NCBI GenBank assembly: GCA_034003325.1
Contig: JAVEYW010000019.1
Location: 25,712-89,711, forward strand
Reading direction: 5' to 3'
Origin: Desulfobacterales bacterium
GTDB lineage: Bacteria; Desulfobacterota; Desulfobacteria; Desulfobacterales; JAFDDL01
DNA length: 64,000 nucleotides
The position numbers were made by a program, and so were the translations under genes. Within the stretch, counting starts at the first letter, position 1; each line of letters begins with the position of its first letter. Below the pieces are notes generated by a model. It was not told the DNA's origin. It was given only the letters and a program-made list of their open reading frames with translations, and did not search any database. This document shows positions 54,231 through 63,889 of the stretch, one piece after another.

Positions 54231-55688
54231 ATGATTAGCTTTGACAATACGTATTCTCGACTTCCGGAACTATTTTATGCCAGGGTGGCTCCGGCCAAGG
54301 CCCCGAAACCGGAACTTATAAAGTGGAATATCGAGTTGGCGCGACAACTGGGGGCTCCACTAGAATCGCTTACAGACAATGAACTGGGGGAAATATTTAC
54401 GGGTCAAAAATTGTTGCCCGGTTCAGAACCCATCGCCCTTGCCTATGCCGGTCATCAGTTCGGTCATTTCGTCCCCCAGCTCGGGGATGGCCGGGCGCTG
54501 TTGCTGGGGGAAGTTCTGGATCCATCAGGACGGCGTTACGATATTCAACTCAAAGGCTCCGGTAGAACGCCCTTTTCACGCCTTGGAGACGGAAAAGCAC
54601 CCCTCGGTCCCGTGCTGAGGGAATACCTCGTCAGCGAGGCTCTTCATACTCTGGGGCTGCCTACCACCCGCGCCCTGGCTGCGGCCAAAACAGGCGAACT
54701 GGTTTACCGGGACAAGGCTTTTCCGGGGGCCATGTTAACCAGAGTGGCTTCAAGTCATCTTCGTATCGGCACCTTTGAATATTTTGCTGCTCGCCAAGAC
54801 ATGGAAAATTTAGAGATTTTAACCCAATACGCCATCAAACGCCATTACCCCGAAATTCAAAACGATTCTGAGGCCTATCTTCAATTTTTCCGCAAGGTCG
54901 GCCATGCACAGGTTGAACTGGTAACCAGTTGGATGGCGGTGGGCTTTATTCACGGCGTAATGAACACGGATAACATGTCCATTGCAGGGGAGGCGATCGA
55001 CTTCGGACCCTGTGCTTTCATGGATCAATTTCGTTTCAATCAGGTGTTCAGCTCCATCGATCAATTCGGCCGTTATTCTTATGCCAACCAGGCCCAAATC
55101 ACCCTTTGGAACTTGTCCCGGCTTGCCAATTGCCTGATTCTCCTCTCCAATCATGGTTCAAAAGAGGAAATTGAGATGTATAAGAAGGAGCTGGATTTTT
55201 TCGGCAATCTTTTTGACCAACGGCTTACCTTCAAAATGAGAAAAAAACTGGGAATCTTCGACGATGAACAGCCGCAAGACCGGGATCTAATTCGTAAATG
55301 GCTTCTTTATCTTGAAGCACAGCAGCTTGATTATACGCTAAGTTTTCGAAATCTGGCCAACCTGTTAACGAATGATGCCGATTCCGATTTTTTTGAACAG
55401 ACCGGGGAGTTCCAGGATTTTCAGCCGTTATGGCGAAAAAGGATTCAACTTCAGGATCTGGAACCCCGGCACATCCGGGAACAAATGAACCGGGTTAATC
55501 CGGTCTTTATCCCCAGAAACCACAAGATCGAGCAGGTGATTGAGTCGGCGTTGACGGGGGACTTCAGCCTTTTTCATGAGATGAACAAAGTGCTGAAGAA
55601 GCCTTATGCAGAGCAGAAACGGTTCAACAGCTATAAATCAGCCCCCGGACCGGAGCAAGTTGTCCATGCTACATTTTGTGGAACCTAG
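54231..55688 (+). CDS. selO: Protein adenylyltransferase SelO (YdiU/UPF0061)
   Basis: Pseudokinase-fold enzyme that AMPylates proteins, linked to oxidative stress response in other bacteria. 485 residues. Family blocks: ALAYAGHQFGHFVPQLGDGRA, YDIQLKGSGRTPFSRLGDGK (ATP site with inverted orientation), GFIHGVMNTDNMSIAGEAID (catalytic Asn and metal Asp). The C-terminus ends in TFCGT, keeping the Cys at the position where eukaryotic and some bacterial members carry selenocysteine or cysteine. The proximity to katA fits an oxidative stress role. GAAAGAAGA is a modest ribosome site. Confidence 0.94.
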   Translation: MISFDNTYSRLPELFYARVAPAKAPKPELIKWNIELARQLGAPLESLTDNELGEIFTGQKLLPGSEPIALAYAGHQFGHFVPQLGDGRALLLGEVLDPSGRRYDIQLKGSGRTPFSRLGDGKAPLGPVLREYLVSEALHTLGLPTTRALAAAKTGELVYRDKAFPGAMLTRVASSHLRIGTFEYFAARQDMENLEILTQYAIKRHYPEIQNDSEAYLQFFRKVGHAQVELVTSWMAVGFIHGVMNTDNMSIAGEAIDFGPCAFMDQFRFNQVFSSIDQFGRYSYANQAQITLWNLSRLANCLILLSNHGSKEEIEMYKKELDFFGNLFDQRLTFKMRKKLGIFDDEQPQDRDLIRKWLLYLEAQQLDYTLSFRNLANLLTNDADSDFFEQTGEFQDFQPLWRKRIQLQDLEPRHIREQMNRVNPVFIPRNHKIEQVIESALTGDFSLFHEMNKVLKKPYAEQKRFNSYKSAPGPEQVVHATFCGT

Positions 55689-56388
55689 GAAAATGGAAAC
55701 CCGGTAAATTCACCATTGCCCCGAATACGCTCATCCCCTTCCTAGAATGCGCGGGCTTTTTGCCATGATCTTAATTGTCCCCTGCTTGGTCAGTGCCCCC
55801 CTTCCCGAGCAAGGGGATAAACAGCGTCGTCTACCACCTACCAGAAAACCACACCCCGGTAGGCAAACCGCCCAAAAAATGAACCCGGAGCCCGCCGCAC
55901 CGGACCGACTGGATATGAGGGTAATGCCCAAAAAAATCTTCATGCCACATTTATTCAATAATTGGATACTACAGACTTATCACAGGATTCAGGATGTGAT
56001 TGATATTTGTGCTTTTTGAGTGGATATCTCAGGAATCATCAGGGTGAAAGCGCCGTTCGTTTCCACCCTGACCAATCTATCGTCAGCTATACAATTTATC
56101 TATCCATTTCATGGCTTCTACGCTACTTATTTTTCGTAATAATTCAGACAGTTTTCACCTTGATCTGATTTCTGCAATTATAGTAACCGCCGGGCCGAAC
56201 CGTCTTGATCAGATGTTTTCAAATAGGGCGGCTATACGAGGTGCTCATTTTTTATTGAAACATCATGCCATTAAGATTAGATATAAACGCTTGTTTCCCG
56301 AAACCATAAGAAGCCGGCTATTTAATATCTATCTTTGACTCGTGACAACAAAGCTGTTGGATATGTGTAATAAAGTAAGAGGAAATGC
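55689..56388. other. Intergenic region before the restriction island
   Basis: About 700 bases. Several overlapping short frames exist on both strands (for example 55747-56019 plus) but none has a recognisable domain, ribosome site or codon bias. The island's promoter should lie near 56340-56385. I see no att-like repeat or tRNA here. Confidence 0.5.
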
Positions 56389-58785
56389 ATGGCCCTGAAG
56401 AAATCCGAACTATATTCATCCCTTTGGTCCAGCTGCGACGAACTGCGCGGCGGCATGGACGCCAGTCAGTATAAAGACTATGTCCTGGTAATGCTGTTCA
56501 TCAAATACGTCAGCGACAAATATGCCGGGCAGCCCTATGCGCCGATAACCATACCGGACGGGGCAAGTTTCAAGGACATGGTTGCACTCAAGGGCAAGCC
56601 CGACATCGGCGACCAGATCAACAAGAAGATCCTTGCCCCGCTGGCCAGTGCCAACAAACTGTCCGACATGCCGGATTTCAACGACGCCACCAAGCTCGGC
56701 AGCGGCAAAGAGATGGTGGACCGTCTTACCAATCTCATCGCTATTTTCGAAAATAAGGCGCTCGATTTCTCGAAAAACCGGGCCGACGGCGACGACATCC
56801 TGGGGGACGCTTACGAGTACCTCATGCGGCACTTTGCAACCGAGAGCGGCAAAAGCAAAGGGCAGTTCTACACCCCGGCTGAAGTGAGCCGTATCATCGC
56901 GCAGATCATCGGCATTCGTAACGCAAAGACCAGCGCCGATACGACTGTCTATGATCCCACCTGCGGCTCGGGCTCCCTTCTGCTTAAAGTGGCTGATGAG
57001 GCCAGGACGCCGGTCACCATCTATGGGCAGGAAAAAGATGCCGCCACCAGCGGACTGGCTCGCATGAACATGATCCTGCATAACAACCCAACGGCGCTCA
57101 TCGTGCAGGGCAACACCCTTTCCGACCCGAAATTCAAGGACGCAGAGGCCCTCAAGACCTTCGACTACGTGGTCGCCAATCCGCCTTTTTCAGACAAGCG
57201 TTGGAGCACGGGCATCGATCCGTTGCATGATCCATACGACCGCTTTCAGCCTTTCGGCACACCGCCCGGGAAACAGGGCGACTACGCTTATCTGTTGCAC
57301 ATTGTCCGGTCGCTCAAAAGTACCGGCAAAGGGGCCTGTATTTTACCGCACGGTGTTCTATTTCGCGGTAATGCCGAGGCGGATATTCGCCGCGCGCTCG
57401 TTCGAAAGGGCTACATTAAGGGCATCATCGGCTTGCCCCCGAACCTCTTTTACGGCACGGGGATTCCCGCCTGCATCATCGTTATCGACAAGCAGGACGC
57501 CCAGGCCCGCAAGGGCATCTTCATGATTGACGCCAGCAGCGGATTCATGAAAGACGGCCCCAAAAACCGCCTGCGCGCTCAGGACATCCACAAGGTTGTG
57601 GACGTTTTCAACCGGCAGCTTGAACTCGCCCAATTTTCGCGACTGGTTGCCGTCGAGGAAATCGAAAACAATGACTTCAATCTCAACCTTCCGCGCTACA
57701 TCGACAGCCAGCAGGCCGAAGATTTCCAGGATATCGCGGGCCATCTGCAAGGCGGCATCCCGAACCGGGATATCGACGCGCTTGAAACATACTGGAAGAC
57801 TCTGCCCACTCTAAAATCCAGCATTTTCAAACCGCTCCGTGAAAACTACTCCCAGCTGTCCATTATCCAGTCCCAACTCAAAAAAACCATTTACGAGCAT
57901 CCGAAATTTGCCGCTTTTATTGCCGGAATGAACACCCACTTCGTTGCTTGGCGGCAAAAAAGCGCCGCAACGCTCAAGGCTTTACAGCCCGGTTTTCATC
58001 CAAAGGAACTCATTGCCGCGCTTGCCGAAGACCTGCTGGCCCATTACGCCGGAATGCCGCTTATCAGCCACTACGCCGTTTATCAACACCTCATGGACTA
58101 TTGGGCCGATATTATGCAGGACGACTGCTATCTGATTACAGCCGACGGTTGGAAAGCCGAGACCACCCGCATCATCGAGGTGGATAAGAAGGGGAAGGAG
58201 AAAGATAAGGGCTGGGCCTGCGATCTGGTGCCAAAAGCACTCATTGTTGCCCGCTACTTTGCCAAGGAGCAGGCCGTCATTGATCAACTTGCAGCCGAGC
58301 TGGAAAGCGTTACCGCCCGTTTAACCGAACTGGAAGAGGAGCACGGTGGGGAGGAGGGCGCTTTCTCCGAACTGGAAAAGGTGAACAAGGGCAACGTCAC
58401 TGCCCGACTGAAGGAAATCAAGGGCGATAGAGAGGCCAAAGACGAAGTGGCCGTGCTCAATGATTGGTTGAATCTGAACAGGGAAGAAGCCGACCTTAAA
58501 AAACGTCTCAAGGGCACCGAGGCCGATCTGGACACAAAAGCCTTCGCCCATTATCCCAAACTCACCGAGGAGGAGATCAAATCGCTGGTGGTGGATGACA
58601 AATGGCTCGCCGCCCTGGAGACCGCCGTCCACGGGGAGATGGATCGCATCAACCAGGCGCTCACCTCGCGTGTGAAAGAATTGGCCGAACGCTACGAAAC
58701 GCCGCTGCCGCAACTCACGCGCCGCGTGGCCGAGCTGGAGGCAAAAGTGAGTCGCCACCTGGAAAGGATGGGTTTCACGCCATGA
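56389..58785 (+). CDS. hsdM: Type I restriction-modification methyltransferase subunit HsdM
   Basis: N6-adenine methyltransferase of a type I system. HsdM N-terminal helical domain (1-140) begins LWSSCDELRGGMDASQYKDY. Motif I is DPTCGSGSLLLK and motif IV is NPPFSDKRW. Length 798 is at the long end for HsdM. The last 150 residues form a charged coiled coil (ELESVTARLTELEEEHGG), which may dock the other subunits. AAGAGGAAATGC before ATG. It overlaps the next gene by ATGA. Confidence 0.96.
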   Translation: MALKKSELYSSLWSSCDELRGGMDASQYKDYVLVMLFIKYVSDKYAGQPYAPITIPDGASFKDMVALKGKPDIGDQINKKILAPLASANKLSDMPDFNDATKLGSGKEMVDRLTNLIAIFENKALDFSKNRADGDDILGDAYEYLMRHFATESGKSKGQFYTPAEVSRIIAQIIGIRNAKTSADTTVYDPTCGSGSLLLKVADEARTPVTIYGQEKDAATSGLARMNMILHNNPTALIVQGNTLSDPKFKDAEALKTFDYVVANPPFSDKRWSTGIDPLHDPYDRFQPFGTPPGKQGDYAYLLHIVRSLKSTGKGACILPHGVLFRGNAEADIRRALVRKGYIKGIIGLPPNLFYGTGIPACIIVIDKQDAQARKGIFMIDASSGFMKDGPKNRLRAQDIHKVVDVFNRQLELAQFSRLVAVEEIENNDFNLNLPRYIDSQQAEDFQDIAGHLQGGIPNRDIDALETYWKTLPTLKSSIFKPLRENYSQLSIIQSQLKKTIYEHPKFAAFIAGMNTHFVAWRQKSAATLKALQPGFHPKELIAALAEDLLAHYAGMPLISHYAVYQHLMDYWADIMQDDCYLITADGWKAETTRIIEVDKKGKEKDKGWACDLVPKALIVARYFAKEQAVIDQLAAELESVTARLTELEEEHGGEEGAFSELEKVNKGNVTARLKEIKGDREAKDEVAVLNDWLNLNREEADLKKRLKGTEADLDTKAFAHYPKLTEEEIKSLVVDDKWLAALETAVHGEMDRINQALTSRVKELAERYETPLPQLTRRVAELEAKVSRHLERMGFTP

Positions 58786-59945
58786 ACGACATCACTCATT
58801 ATGGATTTAAAGAACTTGTCGATCTCTGCAAACAGACCCATCAGGAGATGCAGCGGCGAGCCGGCCGCACCGTGGACATCCATCTCGTGATCCGCAATTG
58901 GCTTTTTGGTTGGTATATCGTTGAGTATGAACAAGAAGGCTCTGACAGGGCGGAATATGGCGCTTATCTGATCAAGCGGCTGTCGGATGAGCTAGGAATG
59001 CAGCTGGGGCGAGGCTTTTCGGCACGGTCCTTGGAGCAATGCCGAAAGTTCTACATGACGCAAAAGGAAATTTCGCAGACATTGTCTGCGGAATTCAACA
59101 CGGAGGGAAGCGGTTTCCCTCCGAAAGAGCGCCTGCTGATACCGCAGGCAGTGTCTGCGGTATCGGGTGGCGTGGCATTAAAAGCGGGCGACTGGCAAGA
59201 TATAGTAACCCGCCTGCTCAACCGATTCTCCCTCGGATGGTCGCATTACGTGACACTTCTGACAATCGAAAACCCGGACGAGCGACGTTTCTCTGAAATC
59301 GAAGCCGCTCAGAACCATTGGAGTGTGCGGGAGCTGGAGCGGCAAATCGCGAGTTCGCTCTACGAACGGCTGGCGCTCAGTCGAAACAAGAACGAAATCC
59401 GAAGGCTTGCCGAACAGGGGCTTGTGGTTGAAAAAGCGGTGGACCTGATCAAAAACCCGTTGGTTTTGGAATTTCTTAATTTGGCGGAGAAGCCTTCCTG
59501 GTCTGAAAACGACCTGGAATCCGCCATCATCGACAAACTGGAAACGTTCCTGCTCGAACTCGGCAAGGGGTTTCTTTTCGAGGCCCGCCAGAAACGCTTT
59601 ACGTTTGACAACGACCACTTCTATATCGACCTCGTTTTCTACAACCGGCTCCTCCGCTGCTATGTCCTGATCGATCTGAAACGGGACAAGCTCACCCACC
59701 AGGACCTCGGTCAGATGCAGATGTATGTGAACTATTTCGACCGTTACGTGAAAACCGCCGATGAACTTCCCACCATCGGTATCGTCCTCTGCCGCCGCAA
59801 AAACGATGCCTTGGTTGAACTGACCCTGCCGCAAAACGCCAATATCTTCGCTCCGAAATACCAGCTCTATCTGCCGTCCAAGGCGGAGCTGAAAGCGCAA
59901 TTGGAAAAGATCGAGGCGGAATTGGAAGGAGGTGCGCGTGGGTGA
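58782..59945 (+). CDS. DUF1016/YhcG-type PD-(D/E)XK nuclease protein
   Basis: 387 residues. N-terminal DUF1016_N domain (about 10-150; RNWLFGWYIVEYEQEG) is followed by the C-terminal YhcG nuclease domain (about 190-340). The nuclease core has FYIDLVFYNRLLRCYVLIDL with the following Lys: Asp and D-x-K of a PD-(D/E)XK site, then KLTHQDLGQMQMYVNYFDR. Family members occur in type I restriction and other defence loci; the function is not settled. The start at 58782 overlaps the hsdM stop by ATGA; the longer frame to 58602 is spurious. Confidence 0.92.
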   Translation: MNDITHYGFKELVDLCKQTHQEMQRRAGRTVDIHLVIRNWLFGWYIVEYEQEGSDRAEYGAYLIKRLSDELGMQLGRGFSARSLEQCRKFYMTQKEISQTLSAEFNTEGSGFPPKERLLIPQAVSAVSGGVALKAGDWQDIVTRLLNRFSLGWSHYVTLLTIENPDERRFSEIEAAQNHWSVRELERQIASSLYERLALSRNKNEIRRLAEQGLVVEKAVDLIKNPLVLEFLNLAEKPSWSENDLESAIIDKLETFLLELGKGFLFEARQKRFTFDNDHFYIDLVFYNRLLRCYVLIDLKRDKLTHQDLGQMQMYVNYFDRYVKTADELPTIGIVLCRRKNDALVELTLPQNANIFAPKYQLYLPSKAELKAQLEKIEAELEGGARG

Positions 59946-61185
59946 AGCCGCCGCTGTCCGGAAGGGGTACAAACAGACTGAGGTCGGTATGATTCCAGAT
60001 GATTGGGGCACGATTAGTGCGTACGACGCCTGTTTAAAAATTCAAGATGGAACTCACTTTTCACCACGGCCTGGCGGAAATGAATATCTCTACATTACCT
60101 CAAAGAATATCCGTTTCGGCTTTTTGGATATCTCTTCTGCTCCACGAATTGATGCTGCGCAACATCGGTCAATTTTTAAGCGCTGCGATGTTAGGCGTGG
60201 TGATCTGCTTCTCACAAAGGACGGAGCGAACACAGGTAACGTTGCTCTGAACACGCTTGATGAAGAATTCAGTCTGCTCTCAAGCGTCGCTTTCTTGAGG
60301 TTCCTTCCAGGCAAGCATATGGCAGAATATTTTCTACAGCAAATATTGACTTCACAGGGGCAACGTCAGATCCAAGATGCGATGGCGGGCAATGCAATTA
60401 CCCGTTTGACTCTTGAGAAAATAAAAAAGCTCCGTTTTCCCATACCCCCCACTCTCGCCGAACAAGAAGCCATAGCCGAAGCCTTAAGCGATGCGGATGC
60501 CCTCATCGAATCCTTGGAGCAACTCATCACCAAAAAACGCCAGATTAAACAAGGCGCCATGCAGGAATTGCTTACCGGAAAAAAGCGGCTGCCGGGTTTT
60601 CAAACCAAGCCCGGCTACAAACAGACTGAGGTGGGGGTAATTCCTGAGGATTGGGTAGTCGAATCCGTCGAAAACATTGCCCATATCACGACTGGTGGGA
60701 AAAACACTCAAGACCGTATTGATGACGGTGAGTTTCCATTTTTCGTCCGTTCCCAGACAGTTGAGCGTATCAACACCTATTCCTTTGACGGAGAAGCTGT
60801 CTTAACAGCCGGAGACGGCGTTGGAACAGGCAAGGTATATCACTACGTCAATGGGAAGTTCGATGTGCATCAGCGCGTTTACCGTATTTCGAATTTCAAC
60901 CGAGAAGTAAATGGCTACTTTTTCTACCTGTATTTCAGCACTCATTTTTATGACCGCATCATGCAAATGACAGCCAAGTCATCGGTTGACTCAGTTCGAA
61001 GAGAGATGATCGCAAAAATGCTTATTCCGCTTCCTCCTCTCAAGCAGGAACAAAACACTATCGCCACCATCCTAATCGACATGGACGCCGAAATAACCGC
61101 TCTCGAAGCCAAGGTCACCAAAGCCCGCCAAATTAAGCAGGGCATGATGCAGGATCTCTTAACCGGGAGGATTCGCCTCGTATGA
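59938..61185 (+). CDS. hsdS: Type I restriction specificity subunit HsdS
   Basis: Recognises the two half-sites of the target DNA. Two target-recognition domains: TRD1 residues about 15-165 and TRD2 about 225-375. Each starts with nearly the same motif (GYKQTEVGMIPDDW, GYKQTEVGVIPEDW) and is followed by a conserved helical repeat (RQIKQGAMQELLTG, RQIKQGMMQDLLTG), so the gene is internally duplicated. GTG at 59938 is chosen because AAGGAGG lies five bases upstream; GTG 59932 is also in frame. It overlaps the DUF1016 stop by eight bases, and overlaps the next gene by ATGA. Confidence 0.94.
   Translation: MGEAAAVRKGYKQTEVGMIPDDWGTISAYDACLKIQDGTHFSPRPGGNEYLYITSKNIRFGFLDISSAPRIDAAQHRSIFKRCDVRRGDLLLTKDGANTGNVALNTLDEEFSLLSSVAFLRFLPGKHMAEYFLQQILTSQGQRQIQDAMAGNAITRLTLEKIKKLRFPIPPTLAEQEAIAEALSDADALIESLEQLITKKRQIKQGAMQELLTGKKRLPGFQTKPGYKQTEVGVIPEDWVVESVENIAHITTGGKNTQDRIDDGEFPFFVRSQTVERINTYSFDGEAVLTAGDGVGTGKVYHYVNGKFDVHQRVYRISNFNREVNGYFFYLYFSTHFYDRIMQMTAKSSVDSVRREMIAKMLIPLPPLKQEQNTIATILIDMDAEITALEAKVTKARQIKQGMMQDLLTGRIRLV
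59965..60006 (+). repeat. HsdS internal direct repeat, unit 1
   Basis: A 42-bp stretch encoding YKQTEVGMIPDDW at the start of TRD1. It agrees at 35 of 42 positions with 60613-60654, including 17 identical bases in a row, a substrate for recombination between half-domains. Confidence 0.8.
60613..60654 (+). repeat. HsdS internal direct repeat, unit 2
   Basis: Second copy of the unit at 59965-60006, in the same frame, at the start of TRD2. Confidence 0.8.
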
Positions 61186-61475
61186 AAGAATCCCAGCATA
61201 TCGAATGGAAAGAAACTTGGCGGAACGAGTATCTCATCCAAGAAACTACCCAGATCACTCCCCCGATCACTCCCCCGATCACTCCCCCAATCACTACCCC
61301 AAACCAATTGGTGTCCTTGATCCTGGCGAAACCCGAAATCTCGCAGAAGGAGCTATCGGACGCACTGGGTTTGACCCGCGATGGAATCAAATATCACCTG
61401 ACTAAAATGAAGAGAGACGGGGTGATCCGTCATGTCGGGCCGGCGCGCGGCGGATGTTGGGAGGTGTTGAAATGA
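61182..61475 (+). CDS. Internally deleted AlbA_2-type regulator (97 residues)
   Basis: The first 18 residues (MKESQHIEWKETWRNEYL) are the start of an AlbA_2/Schlafen-type ATP-binding regulator. A proline repeat (ITPP x3, encoded by a 12-bp tandem repeat) and a winged-helix domain (ISQKELSDALGLTRDGIKYH) follow at once, which normally form the C-terminus of such regulators of 400 or more residues. The middle is missing in frame. The mini-protein may be a stable relic or a DNA-binding regulator of the operon. ATGA overlap with hsdS; its stop overlaps the hsdR start. Confidence 0.68.
   Translation: MKESQHIEWKETWRNEYLIQETTQITPPITPPITPPITTPNQLVSLILAKPEISQKELSDALGLTRDGIKYHLTKMKRDGVIRHVGPARGGCWEVLK
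61253..61300 (+). repeat. 12-bp tandem repeat (four units)
   Basis: Units GATCACTCCCCC x3 then AATCACTACCCC, in frame and coding ITPP. Copy number change would keep the frame. Confidence 0.85.
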
Positions 61476-63889
61476 ACAGGATCGGCCAGTCCGAACGCGC
61501 CACCCAGAATCGCATCATCGCCCTGTTCCAGGATGAACTGCATTACCGTTACCTTGGCGACTGGTCCGACCGCGACGGCAACAGCAACATTGAGGAAAAG
61601 CGGCTCAGGACCTACCTGACCGAATCCGGCTACACCCCGGCGCAGATCAACGTGGCCGTTCACAAACTGCGCACCGAGGCGGACAATCACAACCGCGGGC
61701 TCTACGGTAACAACCAGGCCGTTTACAACCTGCTGCGCTACGGCGTGCCCGTGAAAACCGAAGCCGGTATCCCTACGGAAACCGTCCACCTCATCAACTG
61801 GCGGAAGCCGGATAGAAACGACTTTGCGATTGCCGAGGAAGTGACGCTCAAGGGAAATCTCGAACGGCGGCCGGACCTGGTGCTTTATGTGAACGGGATC
61901 GCCATCGGCTTAATAGAACTCAAAAACAGCCGCGTCAGCATCGGCGACGGCATCCGGCAACACCTGTCCAACCAGAAAGCCGAATTCAACGAGTGGTTTT
62001 TCAGCACGGTGCAGTTCATTTTCGCCGGAAATGATTCCGAGGGGCTGCAATACGGCACCATCGGTACGCCGGAAAAGTACTTTCTCAAGTGGAAAGAGGA
62101 TGAAGCGGATGACAGCCGCTTCAAGCTGGATAAATACCTGCTAAAGATGTGCGCCAAGGATCGCCTCATTGAGCTAATGCACGACTTTGTGCTTTTTGAC
62201 GGCGGCGTAAAAAAACTGCCGAGGGTCCACCAGTATTTCGGGATCAAGGCCGCTCAGGAGCAGGTACAGGCGCGCAAAGGCGGTATCATCTGGCAAACCC
62301 AGGGCAGCGGCAAGAGCATCGTCATGGTGCTTTTGGCAAAATGGATTCTGGAGAATTATCCCAACGCCCGCGTAGCAATCATCACCGACCGCGACGAGCT
62401 GGACAAACAGATCGAGCGGGTTTTCGCCGAGGCGGGTGAGGCCATCAAGCGCACCAGCAGCGGCCGGGATCTTATGGCGCAGCTCGGACAGGCCAAACCG
62501 CGACTCCTGTGCTCGCTGGTCCACAAGTTCGGCCGAAAGGACGTGGACGACCTTGATGCCTTCATCCGGGACTTGGAGGCGCAACCCACCCATACGGTGG
62601 GTGAGGTCTTCGTATTTGTGGACGAGTGCCACCGGACCCAGAGCGGCAAGCTGCACCGGGTGATGAAGGCCATGATGCCCAATGCGGTCTTCATCGGTTT
62701 CACCGGGACGCCCCTGCTCAAAAAAGACAAGAAAACCAGCCTGGAGGTATTCGGCAGCTACATTCACACCTATAAGTTCAGCGAAGGGGTTGAAGACGGG
62801 GTGGTGCTGGATCTCATCTATGAGGCGCGGGACATCGACCAGCATCTGGGTTCCGAAGACAAAATCGATGCGTGGTTCGAGGCAAAGACCAGAGGGCTGA
62901 ACGATTGGCAGAAGGATGAGCTGAAAAAGCAGTGGGGCACGATGCAGAAAGTGCTCAGCTCCAGATCCCGCATGGATCGGGTTGTGAGCGATATCGTCTT
63001 TGACTTCAGCGTAAAACCCCGGCTTTCCAACGAACGCGGCAATGCCCTCCTGGTAGCGTCAAGCATCCACGAGGCATGCAAATACTTTACCCTGTTCCAA
63101 AAGACACCCTTCAAGGGAAAATGCGCGGTGGTGACCTCCTACAATCCGCAGACGCAGGATGTAACCAAGGAGGAAACCGGCACGAACACCGAGTCCGACA
63201 AGCAGTTCATCTTCAACACGTACACGGCACTGCTCAAAGACGTCGACGCCAAACCCGGAACGACGAAAACCGAGACCTACGAGGAAAAAGCCAAGGATCT
63301 CTTTACCCGGGAACCGGCAAACATGAAACTGCTCGTGGTGGTGGACAAGCTGCTGACCGGTTTCGACGCACCGCCCTGCACTTACCTTTACATCGATAAA
63401 TCCATGCAGGATCATGGTCTCTTCCAGGCCATCTGCCGAACGAACCGGTTGGACGGTGAGGACAAGGAATTCGGCTACATCGTGGATTACAAAGACCTGT
63501 TCAAAAAGGTCGAGAACGCCATCTCGGTTTATACCTCCGAGCTGGATCATAGCGCACCCGGGCCTGCGCCTGAAGTGCTGTTGCAGGATCGCCTAAAGAA
63601 GGGGAAGGAACGCCTCGATAACGCGCTGGAGGCGCTATCATTACTCTGTGAGCCGGTGGAGCCGCCCAAGGGCGAGCTGGAACATATTCATTATTTTTGC
63701 GGCAATACCGAAATTCCGACCGATTTGCAGGAACATGAGCCGCAACGCGCCGCACTCTACAAGGCAACCGTCTCCCTTGTGCGGGCTTATGTCAACATCT
63801 CCGATGAACTGGAACCGGCCGGATACAATACGGCAGACATCACCCGCATCAAGCAGCGACGCGACCATTACCTGGTAAGCGTCCGGTAA
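61472..63889 (+). CDS. hsdR: Type I restriction subunit HsdR, truncated by an insertion
   Basis: ATP-dependent translocase and nuclease of the type I complex. Nuclease domain near 115-160: ERRPDLVLYVNGIAIGLIEL followed by KNSR, with catalytic Asp, Glu and Lys. Helicase: Walker A TQGSGKS, DEAD-box variant VDECHR, FTGTPLL, and motif VI region ICRTNRLDGEDKEFG. The protein stops at 805 residues, where homologues continue for about 200 more. The last codons (VSVR, then stop) come from the left end of an inserted element at 63875. The start is ATG 61472, just in the stop overlap of the previous gene; a longer frame to 61454 is less likely. Probably inactive for restriction. Confidence 0.92.
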   Translation: MNRIGQSERATQNRIIALFQDELHYRYLGDWSDRDGNSNIEEKRLRTYLTESGYTPAQINVAVHKLRTEADNHNRGLYGNNQAVYNLLRYGVPVKTEAGIPTETVHLINWRKPDRNDFAIAEEVTLKGNLERRPDLVLYVNGIAIGLIELKNSRVSIGDGIRQHLSNQKAEFNEWFFSTVQFIFAGNDSEGLQYGTIGTPEKYFLKWKEDEADDSRFKLDKYLLKMCAKDRLIELMHDFVLFDGGVKKLPRVHQYFGIKAAQEQVQARKGGIIWQTQGSGKSIVMVLLAKWILENYPNARVAIITDRDELDKQIERVFAEAGEAIKRTSSGRDLMAQLGQAKPRLLCSLVHKFGRKDVDDLDAFIRDLEAQPTHTVGEVFVFVDECHRTQSGKLHRVMKAMMPNAVFIGFTGTPLLKKDKKTSLEVFGSYIHTYKFSEGVEDGVVLDLIYEARDIDQHLGSEDKIDAWFEAKTRGLNDWQKDELKKQWGTMQKVLSSRSRMDRVVSDIVFDFSVKPRLSNERGNALLVASSIHEACKYFTLFQKTPFKGKCAVVTSYNPQTQDVTKEETGTNTESDKQFIFNTYTALLKDVDAKPGTTKTETYEEKAKDLFTREPANMKLLVVVDKLLTGFDAPPCTYLYIDKSMQDHGLFQAICRTNRLDGEDKEFGYIVDYKDLFKKVENAISVYTSELDHSAPGPAPEVLLQDRLKKGKERLDNALEALSLLCEPVEPPKGELEHIHYFCGNTEIPTDLQEHEPQRAALYKATVSLVRAYVNISDELEPAGYNTADITRIKQRRDHYLVSVR

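Noticed and set aside
55747..56019. 90-codon frame with a hydrophobic start before the restriction island
   Set aside because: No ribosome site, no domain, and it overlaps an equally long opposite-strand frame.
58602..58781. 60-codon N-terminal extension of the DUF1016 gene into hsdM
   Set aside because: The extension is the shifted frame of the hsdM coiled coil; the ATGA overlap start at 58782 is the natural one.
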